Shown here one piece after another: positions 7,751 to 17,681 of a stretch of DNA of 41,642 bases; within the stretch, counting starts at the first letter, position 1; each line of letters opens with the position of its first letter. The notes beneath the pieces are model-generated. The model was not told where the DNA came from. It saw nothing but the letters and a program-made list of their open reading frames with translations, and made no database searches. The stretch spans positions 1-41,642 of the forward strand of contig CAJMOP010000005.1 in assembly GCA_905215115.1 (NCBI GenBank), read 5' to 3'. This stretch comes from an uncultured bacterium (lineage in GTDB: Bacteria > Actinomycetota > Coriobacteriia > Coriobacteriales > Coriobacteriaceae). The translations under genes were made by a program, and so were the position numbers.

Positions 7751-7881
7751 CGCCGGGGCTGTTTGGGCTACCTCCCAAAATATTCCGCAGGACGCAAGAA
7801 GCCCTCGCCGCACGAAGTGCGCAGCGAGGGCTTCTTGCATGTCCGAGGACGTTTTGGGAGGTAGCCCAAACAGCCCCGGCG
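7751..7881. repeat. Long hairpin element, copy 2 (perfect 30-bp arms)
   Basis: 131 bp. The outer arms 7751-7780 and 7852-7881 are perfectly complementary over 30 bp. Inside follow the linker TTCCGCAGGAC, an inner stem GCAAGAAGCCCTCGC...GCGAGGGCTTCTTGC, the core CGCACGAAGTGCG, and the second linker ATGTCCGAGGACG. Core and linkers match copies 1 and 3; the arms are largely different. It lies downstream of the glycyl-radical subunit gene (minus strand), 22 bp past its stop. The rest of the gap up to degV (7882-7903 and 7468-7750) shows no gene. Confidence 0.9.
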
Positions 7882-7903
7882 ATCCTGCGGGAGTTAAACC
7901 CCT

Positions 7904-8155
7904 TTAGAACTTGTTGTGGAAGGTACGCGAAATGACCTCGTCCTGCTGCTCCTTGGTGAGCGTGTGGAAGTTCACGGCGTAGCCGGAAACGCGAATGGTC
8001 AGCTGCGGGTACTTCTCGGGGTGAGCCTGAGCGTCGAGCAGCGTCTCACGGTTGAAGACGTTGATGTTCAGGTGGTGGCCACCCTTCTCGGCGTAAGCGT
8101 CGAGCATGTGGACCAGGTTATCGGCCTGAGTCTCGGAAACTTCAGAAACCTTCAT
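7904..8155 (-). CDS. grcA: Glycyl-radical subunit of split pyruvate formate-lyase (GrcA-like)
   Basis: An 83-aa protein equal to the C-terminal domain of PFL. It contains HHLNINVFNRETLLDAQAHP and PQLTIRVSGYAVNF, with the glycyl-radical residue at G58, 25 residues from the end as in full-length PFL. The adjacent large gene stops just where this domain would begin, so here it is probably an essential subunit rather than the spare 'repair' cofactor that GrcA/YfiD is in Escherichia coli. The first ~22 residues (SEVSETQADNLVHMLDAYAE) replace the linker of single-chain PFL. AAGGAGACACATT precedes the ATG, a strong ribosome-binding site. Two stem-loops lie in the 85-bp gap to the upstream body gene. 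Confidence 0.92.
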   Translation of the reverse strand: MKVSEVSETQADNLVHMLDAYAEKGGHHLNINVFNRETLLDAQAHPEKYPQLTIRVSGYAVNFHTLTKEQQDEVISRTFHNKF

Positions 8156-8178
8156 AATGTGTCTCCTTCGATTGATAG

Positions 8179-8239
8179 GCGCCGGCCGAAACCGGCGCGC
8201 TAATCAGTAATCGTTATTGTTAGTATAGCACTAACAATA
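8179..8239 (-). promoter_or_regulatory. Two stem-loops between the PFL halves
   Basis: Stem 1: GCGCCGG-CCGAAA-CCGGCGC (8179-8198). Stem 2: TATTGTTAGT-5 nt-ACTAACAATA (8215-8239), a perfect 10-bp A+T-rich inverted repeat that begins right after the stop of the body gene. Neither is followed by a convincing T-run on the minus strand. They may be processing or stability sites that set the ratio of the two subunits, or a weak attenuator; this is inference. Confidence 0.55.
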
Positions 8240-8240
8240 G

Positions 8241-10292
<2,052 letters not shown>

Positions 10293-10686
10293 TGTGTAAC
10301 CACGCTCCTAGTTACGTGTAATGCGGCGCTCTCTCACACCGCTGCTTATTGAATTCTTGAATGTTCGGCTTGCACTACCGGCTTCTTCCGTTCTTCACCA
10401 CACGTTGGTGCAGGGAAAACGTTTGTCCACCTTGGAACTACAACCCAAAACCCAAGATTTCACCCGTTTGAGAAGGATAACATAGCGACCCTCTCCATCT
10501 GGGCTGTTATATGTTTCTTTTTTTATATCATAAAGGCGTTTTTTACAAACCCGCAGGAAATGCGAGCGCGAACAACTACCGTTCACCGATTTGTTTGGTA
10601 TTTTTCCTTGCCTTTGTACGACGTTCACTCTAGCTGTTATGCCAGCTTTAGCAGGGTAAAGTGTTCCAGAGACCCTACAGAAACTG
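10293..10686. other. Gene-free region upstream of pflB
   Basis: About 390 bp without a supportable gene. Its pflB-proximal part is the likely promoter and leader of the PFL operon (minus strand). A spaced dyad ATAACA...TGTTAT is visible near 10484-10521, but I cannot link it to a known anaerobic regulator. No clear FNR- or Rex-type palindrome was seen. Confidence 0.4.
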
Positions 10687-10720
10687 CAGGGCGGCCACGG
10701 GATCCCCCGTGGCCGCCCTG
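10687..10720 (-). terminator. Strong hairpin downstream of kdgT
   Basis: Perfect 15-bp stem CAGGGCGGCCACGGG / CCCGTGGCCGCCCTG with a 4-nt loop, 38 bp past the kdgT stop. There is no T-run, so it may stabilise the 3' end or act as a weak terminator. Confidence 0.65.
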
Positions 10721-10758
10721 TGGCGTGACTAGTTTTTAGCTTTGATTGCCGCTTGGCA

Positions 10759-11778
10759 TTAGGCAGCTGCGACGGCCTTGTCGGTCGTTGCCTTGCTATC
10801 GCCGTTGCCCTGGCCCTCAAAATGCTTGTAGCACCAGCTGGTGACCAGCGGGGTCAAAATAGCCGTAACGATTGCGCAGGCAGCAACCTGTGCCGTGGCC
10901 GTCGCGAGCACCGCACCGCCGTACAAGGCCTCGTTGATGCTTGCCATGGCAGCAGGCGTGGCCACATTGGCTCCGGCGCAGCTCGAAATGGCCGCACCCG
11001 CGACACCCGTACCGCCCGTGAGCTTATCGACCGCGACAACGGGAATTGCAAAGACCACCGAGCAGATCACGCCGAGCAGAATACCGGGGAGACCGCCATT
11101 AATGAGCTGGCCAAAGGTCATGGTCGAGCCCATGGCAAAGAAGACGAGCACGATGACGGCGGAAAGTGCCGGTGCCATCATCTTCTTAAAGCTCGGGAAC
11201 AGGTTACCCAGAATAATGCCGACGACGATTGGCAGGATGGCACCCACCAGCGACCAGCCGATCGGGGCCTGGCCGGCGGCGCCGAGCACGATCATCGTTA
11301 CCGGAGGGCCGACAACCAGCGTGGTGATGGCGACGGCGCCACGCTCGGCTTCATTGCCCATGGTGCCCATCAGTCCAGCGTACATAGCGTTGTTGGCGCC
11401 GGTGCAAGCCGCCAGCATCACCATGGCAGAGATGCCAAACAGGTTGTCGTTGAACACATAAAGGATGAGCAGCGACACGGCAACGACCACAATCTGCTTG
11501 ACGGCGATGATGATGGCGCCGCGGGCAGCGGCGGCAGGAGCACTCTTAAACGAAATCGTCGTACCGACGATAAGCAAAAAAGCGCCCACGAGCGGGCCTG
11601 CGCCCTGCTGGGTCATGCCAAGCGTAAAGCTACCGAGCGTTTTGAATAGGTCGGGGAATAGCGTGTTGAGCAGGCAGCCCAGCAAAAGCGGCACCAAAAT
11701 ATTGGCACCCGGGATGGAGGACATCTTAAAGAACGGCTCCTTTGCCGCCGGCGCCTCCACCGCAGTCGATTCACTCAT
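10759..11778 (-). CDS. kdgT: 2-keto-3-deoxygluconate permease (KdgT family)
   Basis: A 339-aa polytopic membrane protein of the KdgT family, which imports 2-keto-3-deoxygluconate with protons during uronate and pectin-derived sugar use. The N-terminal SSIPGANILVPLLLGCLLNT and the segment VMLAACTGANNAMYAGLMG are typical, as is CAGANVATPAAMA in the C-terminal half. About ten hydrophobic segments can be counted. The ATG at 11778 is chosen because AAGGAGATATAT lies directly upstream; the ATG seven codons earlier lacks a site. The dehydrogenase gene upstream on the same strand suggests a two-gene sugar-acid operon. Confidence 0.85.
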   Translation of the reverse strand: MSESTAVEAPAAKEPFFKMSSIPGANILVPLLLGCLLNTLFPDLFKTLGSFTLGMTQQGAGPLVGAFLLIVGTTISFKSAPAAAARGAIIIAVKQIVVVAVSLLILYVFNDNLFGISAMVMLAACTGANNAMYAGLMGTMGNEAERGAVAITTLVVGPPVTMIVLGAAGQAPIGWSLVGAILPIVVGIILGNLFPSFKKMMAPALSAVIVLVFFAMGSTMTFGQLINGGLPGILLGVICSVVFAIPVVAVDKLTGGTGVAGAAISSCAGANVATPAAMASINEALYGGAVLATATAQVAACAIVTAILTPLVTSWCYKHFEGQGNGDSKATTDKAVAAA

Positions 11779-11835
11779 ATATATCTCCTTTGGATGCATG
11801 CGAATCGTAGCCGCACGCGCCTTTGTCAGAAAGAA

Positions 11836-11867
11836 GGCGACGGTCCCGAGTCGCAGGAGCCGTCGCC
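11836..11867 (-). terminator. Hairpin between the SDR gene and kdgT
   Basis: GGCGACGG...CCGTCGCC followed on the minus strand by TTCTTTCTG. It lies between the dehydrogenase stop and the kdgT ribosome-binding site, and is likely a partial terminator that lowers kdgT expression. Confidence 0.5.
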
Positions 11868-11886
11868 GAATTAACGTCGCGGGGTA

Positions 11887-12636
11887 TTACCCGTCCAGAA
11901 CGATGCCACCGTCGCAGTCACCGATCTCGCCGTTCACGAAGCTAGCGAGGTCGGAAGCGAAGAAGAGCACCATCTGCGCAGGCTCGCTGGCCTGGGCGGC
12001 GCGGCCCAGAGGAATACCGTTGATGATGCGCTGAGAGTTCTCGTCAGAGAGAATCGAGGTCATATCGGTAAGGGTGAGCGACGGGCACACGGCGTTGCAG
12101 CGGACGCCAAACTTGCCGCCTTCCTTGGCGACTGCCTTGGTTAGACCGTTAACACCGGCTTTGGAGCTGGCGTAGGCAGCGGTGCCGAGCAGGCCGCCGC
12201 CGATCTTGCCAGCAACAGAGCTCACGTTGACGATAGTGCCGGCATGGGCCGCCTTAAAGTGCGGGTACACGGCGTTCATCATGGTAAAGGTGCCGTTGAG
12301 GTTGATGTCGATGGTGCGACGCCACTCGGTGTCATCGATCTCGTCGAACTTCTTGGTGCTGATGACGCCAGCGCAGTTGATCAGGATGTTGGTTTGCGGC
12401 AGGTCCGTAAAAATCTGCTCGACGGTCTCACGCGCCTTAGGCGCATCGGCAACATCGAGCTGATAGAACTTGTTGCCCTCGCCAAGCTCGGCCACAGCGG
12501 CCTCGCCCTTGGCAGCGTTCCTTGCGATGAGCGCGACGTGTCCGCCGCCCGCGACGATGCCCTTGGCGATCTCGAGGCCAATGCCCTGAGTGCCACCGGT
12601 AACGATCGCGGTTTTACCCGTGAAGTCAAATGCCAT
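11887..12636 (-). CDS. Short-chain dehydrogenase/reductase, probably a sugar-acid 3- or 5-dehydrogenase
   Basis: A 249-aa classical SDR. It has the cofactor-binding TGGTQGIG at about residues 14-21, the NCAG motif, the catalytic S-V-S-S...YASSK (YxxxK) segment and a C-terminal DGGIVLDG typical of the family. Placement just upstream of a KdgT-type permease makes a KduD-like (2-deoxy-D-gluconate 3-dehydrogenase) or gluconate 5-dehydrogenase role plausible, but substrate choice cannot be read from the sequence. The ATG at 12636 is preceded by GGGGGATGG. The divergent marR operon lies upstream, and a LacI-type dyad (12763-12774) is present in the shared intergenic region. Confidence 0.8.
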   Translation of the reverse strand: MAFDFTGKTAIVTGGTQGIGLEIAKGIVAGGGHVALIARNAAKGEAAVAELGEGNKFYQLDVADAPKARETVEQIFTDLPQTNILINCAGVISTKKFDEIDDTEWRRTIDINLNGTFTMMNAVYPHFKAAHAGTIVNVSSVAGKIGGGLLGTAAYASSKAGVNGLTKAVAKEGGKFGVRCNAVCPSLTLTDMTSILSDENSQRIINGIPLGRAAQASEPAQMVLFFASDLASFVNGEIGDCDGGIVLDG

Positions 12637-12762
12637 GACTCCATCCCCCTTTATATAAGGTGTCTCCTTGCGGGAAGTTGGAGCATCGCACGTGGCGATA
12701 AATGAGTCCCAGTCGTCATGGTGGTGACAACCCCTCGCCTAACCGCGGGCATAATAGTTCTT

Positions 12763-12774
12763 TGAAACGCTTCA
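12763..12774. promoter_or_regulatory. Candidate LacI-family operator
   Basis: TGAAACGCTTCA, a near-perfect 12-bp dyad with the central CG typical of LacI/GalR sites. It is 127 bp upstream of the SDR-kdgT operon and about 110 bp upstream of marR. No LacI regulator is adjacent, so the binding protein is unknown. Confidence 0.4.
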
Positions 12775-12852
12775 GCAATTGAATTTTTTAACTCTTTATG
12801 CGCTCTTTATATTGCCCACTGAATGAGGCCCGAATATGCGGGTATCATCTTT

Positions 12853-12889
12853 CACCGAAAATAGTTTCTAGTGTTAGGGGTTTTCGGTG
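12853..12889 (+). promoter_or_regulatory. Inverted repeat covering the marR start codon
   Basis: CACCGAAAA (12853-12861) and TTTTCGGTG (12881-12889) are perfectly complementary; the second arm ends in the GTG start. It may be a MarR autoregulatory site or an RNA hairpin that hides the start codon and the upstream AGGGG. Confidence 0.5.
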
Positions 12890-13336
12890 GAAGATACCGA
12901 TTTCCATGAGCTTGGGCGTCAGCTCTTAACTGAGTTTGGCAGCATGCATCATCGCATTTCACGCTCTGCGGACAAAGCTCTCGGCGGCGAGATGGCTGTC
13001 ATGCGCGCCCTCATGCTCGCTGGCGGTTCGCTCACGCCGAGCGAACTCGCAAATTGCGCCTGGGTCTCGAGTGCCCGCATCGCCAATATCTTACGCACTC
13101 TCGAAGCCAAGGGCTGGGTCGAGCGCGAGCACTCAAAGACCGACCGTCGTCGTGTACACGTCACGATGACCGATAAGGGATTCCAGAATCTCGAAATCAA
13201 ACGTCGGGAATTCGAGGAGCGCACCGCGGCCTTCCTCGAGCAGCTCGGCGAAACAGATACCCAAGAGATGGTGCGCCTTCTAAGGCGTTTCAACGAAATT
13301 ATCGACCGCAATCAAGAAAGGAGAGATGCCGAGTGA
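12887..13336 (+). CDS. MarR-family transcriptional regulator
   Basis: A 149-aa winged-helix regulator. The recognition region reads LTPSELANCAWVSSARIANI, followed by the wing ERSKTDRRR-like segment (EHSKTDRRRVHVTMTDKG), which is the classic MarR DxRxxxVxLT-x-KG motif. The GTG start at 12887 follows TAGGGG. Its stop TGA overlaps the GTG start of the next gene (GTGA), showing translational coupling with the two ABC exporter genes. Such regulators usually repress their own drug-efflux operon until a ligand binds. The inverted repeat over the start codon is a candidate control site. Confidence 0.9.
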   Translation: MEDTDFHELGRQLLTEFGSMHHRISRSADKALGGEMAVMRALMLAGGSLTPSELANCAWVSSARIANILRTLEAKGWVEREHSKTDRRRVHVTMTDKGFQNLEIKRREFEERTAAFLEQLGETDTQEMVRLLRRFNEIIDRNQERRDAE

Positions 13337-15702
13337 GGATTCTCAAGCTCTTTAAAAAGCATGTCCTGGCACTGTTCACAGCTATCGTACTTATCGTAAT
13401 CAGCTGCAACGCCGATCTGGCACTGCCTACCTACATGAGCGACATCGTCGACGTGGGCGTACAGCAAGGCGGCATCGCCTCGCCCGTGCCCGACACCATT
13501 CGTGCCGAATCACTCGATGACCTTGAGCTCTTTATGAGCACCAAGGACGCCAAAGCTGTGGAGGCCGTGTTTAGCAAGGCTGACAAAAAAGGCATTCGAA
13601 CGTACAAGGGCACCGAGGAAGAGCGTGCCGATGGCGGCAAGATTGCCGACATTATGAGCCTGCCCGAGACCGTCGTCCTTTCTCTCAACCAGGGCATCGA
13701 CGCCAGCTCCATGGGCGACATGACCGGCGCATCCACCGAGGCAAGCAATGGCGGCGGCGCCCAGGCCATGCCCACCCCCGAGCAGATGGCGGCAATGACG
13801 CCCGAGCAGCTCGCCGAGATGCAGCAGAAGGCCACAGCGGCGCAAAACATGCAAAAGCAGATTGATGCCGACGGCGGCAAGATCACCATGAAGAGTCTGC
13901 GCCTAGGTGTCGAGGGCGGTCTGGTAGACCAAAGCAAGCTCGTCGAGGGCGCCAATGAAATGGCGGACAAAATGGGCTCCATGTCGGGCTCCATCGTGAC
14001 CCAACGCGCCGTGAGCTATGTGCAAGACGAGTACAAGGCGCAGGGTATCGACCCCGCCGACGTGCAGAACGCCTACCTGGGCCGCATGGCGACCACGATG
14101 TTTGGTCTGTGCCTGATCTCACTGGTCGCCACCATCCTAACCGGCGCCGTGGCCTCGCGCACCGCCTGTTCCATCGCACGCGACCTGCGCCGCGAGACCT
14201 TCAACAAGGTCATGCACTTCTCGCCGGCCGAGGTGGGCAAGTTTAGCCAGGCCTCGCTCATCACTCGCTGCACCAACGACATTCAGCAGATTCAGATGGC
14301 CGCAACCCTGTTTATCCGCATGTGCCTCATGGCGCCCGTCATGGGCATCGTCGCCGTCATGCGCGTCCTGGCTAACCACACCGGCCTGGAGTGGACCATC
14401 GCCGTGGCCATCATCGCGGTCTCGGCCGTCGTCGGCGTGCTTATGGGCCTCACCATGCCCAAGTTCAAAAAGATGCAGAGCTTTGTGGACCGCGTGAACC
14501 TTACCGCCCGCGAGCTGCTCGACGGCCTTATGCCCATCCGCTCGTTTAACCGCGAGGAGCATGAGCTCGAGCGCTTTGACCAGGCGTCCCTCGACCTGAT
14601 GACCACGCAGCTCTACACCAACCGCGCCATGAGCTTTATGATGCCGCTCATGATGCTCGTCATGAACTGCATCACCGTGCTTATCGTCTGGTTTGGCGCG
14701 CAGGGCGTGTCCGACGGCGTGATGCAGGTCGGCAACATGATGGCGTTCATCTCCTACACCATGCAGATCGTCATGGCGTTTATGATCCTCACCATGGTTT
14801 CGGTTATCCTGCCCCGCGCCGAGGTCGCAGCAGAGCGCGTGGAAGAGGTCATCACCTGCCCCACGAGCATCAACGACCCTGCCTCGCCCAAACTGCCCGC
14901 AGCCAGCGCGCCGCGCGGTGAGCTCACCTTCCGCGACGTGAGCTTCCAGTACCCCGATGCCCGCGCCGATGTCATCAGCGGCGTGAACTTCACCACACAT
15001 GCCGGCCAGATGCTCGGCATCATTGGCTCAACGGGTTCGGGCAAGTCCACGCTCGTGCAGCTGATTCCGCGCCTGTACGACGTCACGGGCGGCAGCATTT
15101 CGCTCGACGGCATCGACGTGCGCGACATGACCCTTTCCGAGCTGCGCCACCGCATTGGTTACATCCCGCAGCAGGGTCGCCTGTTCTCGGGCACCGTCGA
15201 GAGCAACCTCAAGTTTGCCGGCGACATGGTGAGCGATGATGATATGCGCCAGGCGGCACGCATCGCCCAGGCCGAGGACTTTATCGCCGAGCGCGAGGGC
15301 GGCTACGACTCCCCCATCAGCCAGGGCGGCTCCAATATTTCGGGTGGTCAGCGCCAACGCCTGGCCATTGCCCGCGCGTTGGCCAAAAAGCCCGAGGTCG
15401 TGGTGTTCGATGACTCGTTTAGCGCCCTCGACTACAAGACCGACGCGCGCCTGCGCGAGGAGCTGGCCAAAAACGTCACCGACGCCGCACTCGTGGTCGT
15501 GGCCCAGCGCATCGCGACCATCATGCACGCCGACCAGATCATCGTGCTCGACGACGGTCACGTAGTGGGCACCGGCACGCACGAGGAGCTGCTGCACGGC
15601 TGCCCGGCGTACCTGGAGATTGCACAGTCGCAGCTTTCCGCCGAGGAGCTGGGGCTTACCCAAGAAGAAATTGCAGCCGTCATGGAAGGAGGCGAGCGCT
15701 AA
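13333..15702 (+). CDS. Heterodimeric ABC exporter subunit with degenerate ATP site and large outer loop
   Basis: A 789-aa fused permease-ATPase (type IV ABC exporter). TM1 at about residues 11-29 is followed by a long extracytoplasmic insertion (about 35-250), rich in Gln/Met/Glu (AMPTPEQMAAMTPEQLAEMQ), before the remaining five TM helices. The nucleotide domain has Walker A GSTGSGKST (565-573), signature SGGQRQ, and Walker B ending in VVVFDDS, where D694 replaces the catalytic Glu. That marks the non-hydrolytic site of heterodimeric exporters such as LmrC or TM287. The start GTG overlaps the marR stop. The partner starts on the last base of this gene (TAATG). Substrates are unknown; drugs or peptides are likely. 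Confidence 0.9.
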   Translation: MRILKLFKKHVLALFTAIVLIVISCNADLALPTYMSDIVDVGVQQGGIASPVPDTIRAESLDDLELFMSTKDAKAVEAVFSKADKKGIRTYKGTEEERADGGKIADIMSLPETVVLSLNQGIDASSMGDMTGASTEASNGGGAQAMPTPEQMAAMTPEQLAEMQQKATAAQNMQKQIDADGGKITMKSLRLGVEGGLVDQSKLVEGANEMADKMGSMSGSIVTQRAVSYVQDEYKAQGIDPADVQNAYLGRMATTMFGLCLISLVATILTGAVASRTACSIARDLRRETFNKVMHFSPAEVGKFSQASLITRCTNDIQQIQMAATLFIRMCLMAPVMGIVAVMRVLANHTGLEWTIAVAIIAVSAVVGVLMGLTMPKFKKMQSFVDRVNLTARELLDGLMPIRSFNREEHELERFDQASLDLMTTQLYTNRAMSFMMPLMMLVMNCITVLIVWFGAQGVSDGVMQVGNMMAFISYTMQIVMAFMILTMVSVILPRAEVAAERVEEVITCPTSINDPASPKLPAASAPRGELTFRDVSFQYPDARADVISGVNFTTHAGQMLGIIGSTGSGKSTLVQLIPRLYDVTGGSISLDGIDVRDMTLSELRHRIGYIPQQGRLFSGTVESNLKFAGDMVSDDDMRQAARIAQAEDFIAEREGGYDSPISQGGSNISGGQRQRLAIARALAKKPEVVVFDDSFSALDYKTDARLREELAKNVTDAALVVVAQRIATIMHADQIIVLDDGHVVGTGTHEELLHGCPAYLEIAQSQLSAEELGLTQEEIAAVMEGGER

Positions 15703-17558
15703 TGGCAGACGAGACCAAGACTCAGATTCCCAAGCCCACCCGCCAGCGTGGTCCCATGGGCCGCATGGGTGGCATGCGCCGTGGCGAAAAGGCCAAGGAC
15801 TTTAAGGGCACCATGAGGCAGCTGCTCGGCTATATCGGCCAGCACAAGATTGCCGTGTTTGCCGCCGTCGCCTTTGCCGTGTGCTCGGTCATCTTTAACA
15901 TTGTGGGGCCCAAGGTGCTTGGCCAGGTTACGACTAAGCTGTTCGAGGGCTTGGTTGCCAAGGTCAACGGCACCGGCGATGTCGACTTTGCCTGGATCGC
16001 CAAGACGCTCGGCTTTTTGCTCTGTCTGTATCTGGCGAGCTCTGCCTGCAGCCTGATCCAAGGCTGGCTCATGACCGGCGTCACGCAAAAGATTTGTTAT
16101 CGCATGCGCAAGGAGATCGCCGCCAAGATCGCTGTCGTGCCGATGAGCTACTTCAACGGCCACAGCAAGGGCGACGTGCTCAGCCGCATCACCAACGATG
16201 TCGACACGCTGGGTCAGTCACTCAACCAGAGCGTGACGCAACTCATCACATCGGTGACGCAGATTATCGGCGTGCTCGTCATGATGCTGTCGATCAGTCT
16301 GCCGCTCACCGGCGTCACCGTGCTCACGCTGCCGGCAGCCGCGATTATCCTGACCGTGATGATTCACTTCTCGCAGCCGTACTTCCGCGAGCAGCAGCAG
16401 GTCCTGGGCGCCGTCAACGGCATCATCGAGGAGGACTTTGCCGGCCAGAACGTCATTCAGGTGTTCGACCGCGCCGAGGCCTCGATCGAGGAGTTCGACA
16501 AAGAGAACGACCGCCTCTTTATGAGCGGTTGGCGCTCTCAGTTCCTGTCGGGCCTGATGATGCCGCTTATGAGTCTGGTGGGCAACATGGGCTACGTGGG
16601 CGTCGTCGTGGTGGGCGCGCAGCTCGCGCTGACCGGCAATGCCACACCCGGCGACATCCAGAGCTTTATCCAGTACGTTCGCAACTTTACGCAACCCGTG
16701 CAGCAGCTGGGCAACGTGAGCAACACGATGCAGTCGATGGCCGCCGCCACCGAGCGCGTCTTTGAGTTCCTGGCCGCGGCCGAGGAGGAGCAGAAGGCCG
16801 ACGCGCAGATTCCCGAGAAGCGCCCCGGTCACGTGGAGTTCGACCACGTCAAGTTTGGCTACACGCCGGACAAGACCATCATCCACGACTTTAGCTGTGA
16901 GGCGCAGCCCGGTCAGACCATCGCCATCGTCGGTCCCACCGGCGCTGGCAAGACCACGCTCATCAAGCTGCTGCAGCGCTTCTACGACGTGGACGGCGGT
17001 TCGCTGCGCGTCGAGGGCATCGACGTGCGCGACTGGGACCGCGCGGCACTGCGCGGCGAGTTTGCCATGGTGCTGCAGGATACCTGGCTGTTTAACGGCA
17101 CCATTCGCGAGAACATTCGCTACGGACGCCCCGATGCGAGCGATGCCGAAGTCGAAGCCGCCGCACGCGCCGCACGCTGCGACCACTTTATCCATACGCT
17201 CGCCGGTGGCTACGACTTTATGATCAACGAGGAGGGCACTAACCTGTCGCAGGGTCAGCGCCAGCTCGTGACCATCGCCCGTGCCATTTTGGCCGACCGC
17301 CCGGCGCTGATTCTAGACGAGGCGACTTCCAACGTCGATACCCGTACCGAGGAGCTCATTCAGCGCGCCATGGATGCGCTGATGCAAGGCCGTACAAGCT
17401 TTGTCATCGCGCACCGCCTGTCCACGATCCGTAACGCCGACGTGATCTTGGTGATCCGCGACGGCGACATCGTCGAGAAGGGCACACACGACGAACTGCT
17501 CGCCCAGGGCGGCTTCTACGCCGACCTGTACAATTCGCAGTTCGACGAAGCGGCGTAA
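15702..17558 (+). CDS. Heterodimeric ABC exporter subunit with canonical ATP site
   Basis: A 618-aa permease-ATPase that pairs with the preceding subunit. A basic, Met/Gly-rich N-terminal tail (RQRGPMGRMGGMRRGEKAKD) precedes six TM helices. The nucleotide domain has Walker A GPTGAGKTT (411-419), signature LSQGQRQ and Walker B LILDEATS with the catalytic Glu at about 540, plus the H-loop IAHRLS. With the degenerate site of the partner, this gives the asymmetric heterodimer found in bacterial multidrug exporters. The ATG overlaps the upstream TAA, so the marR-ABC-ABC operon is tightly coupled. A terminator follows 30 bp after the stop. Confidence 0.93.
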   Translation: MADETKTQIPKPTRQRGPMGRMGGMRRGEKAKDFKGTMRQLLGYIGQHKIAVFAAVAFAVCSVIFNIVGPKVLGQVTTKLFEGLVAKVNGTGDVDFAWIAKTLGFLLCLYLASSACSLIQGWLMTGVTQKICYRMRKEIAAKIAVVPMSYFNGHSKGDVLSRITNDVDTLGQSLNQSVTQLITSVTQIIGVLVMMLSISLPLTGVTVLTLPAAAIILTVMIHFSQPYFREQQQVLGAVNGIIEEDFAGQNVIQVFDRAEASIEEFDKENDRLFMSGWRSQFLSGLMMPLMSLVGNMGYVGVVVVGAQLALTGNATPGDIQSFIQYVRNFTQPVQQLGNVSNTMQSMAAATERVFEFLAAAEEEQKADAQIPEKRPGHVEFDHVKFGYTPDKTIIHDFSCEAQPGQTIAIVGPTGAGKTTLIKLLQRFYDVDGGSLRVEGIDVRDWDRAALRGEFAMVLQDTWLFNGTIRENIRYGRPDASDAEVEAAARAARCDHFIHTLAGGYDFMINEEGTNLSQGQRQLVTIARAILADRPALILDEATSNVDTRTEELIQRAMDALMQGRTSFVIAHRLSTIRNADVILVIRDGDIVEKGTHDELLAQGGFYADLYNSQFDEAA

Positions 17559-17587
17559 AACCGGCCGCAAACAACCGCAATACCCAA

Positions 17588-17624
17588 AAAACGGGGGCGC
17601 AGAATGAACCTGCGTCCCCGTTTT
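17588..17624 (+). terminator. Intrinsic terminator of the ABC exporter operon
   Basis: AAAACGGGGGCGCAG / CTGCGTCCCCGTTTT with a 7-nt loop and one G-U pair, followed by GTGTCCTTT. The G...CGTCCCC composition resembles other GGGAC-containing hairpins in the window. Confidence 0.8.
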
Positions 17625-17681
17625 GTGTCCTTTGGGCCTCGAAACGCCTCCCCCTGAGACCTGATTGACGGCGCCATCCAG

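Noticed and set aside
10395..10820. Minus-strand frame over the pflB upstream region
   Set aside because: It runs through the kdgT terminator and kdgT 3' end, has low-quality composition and no ribosome-binding site.
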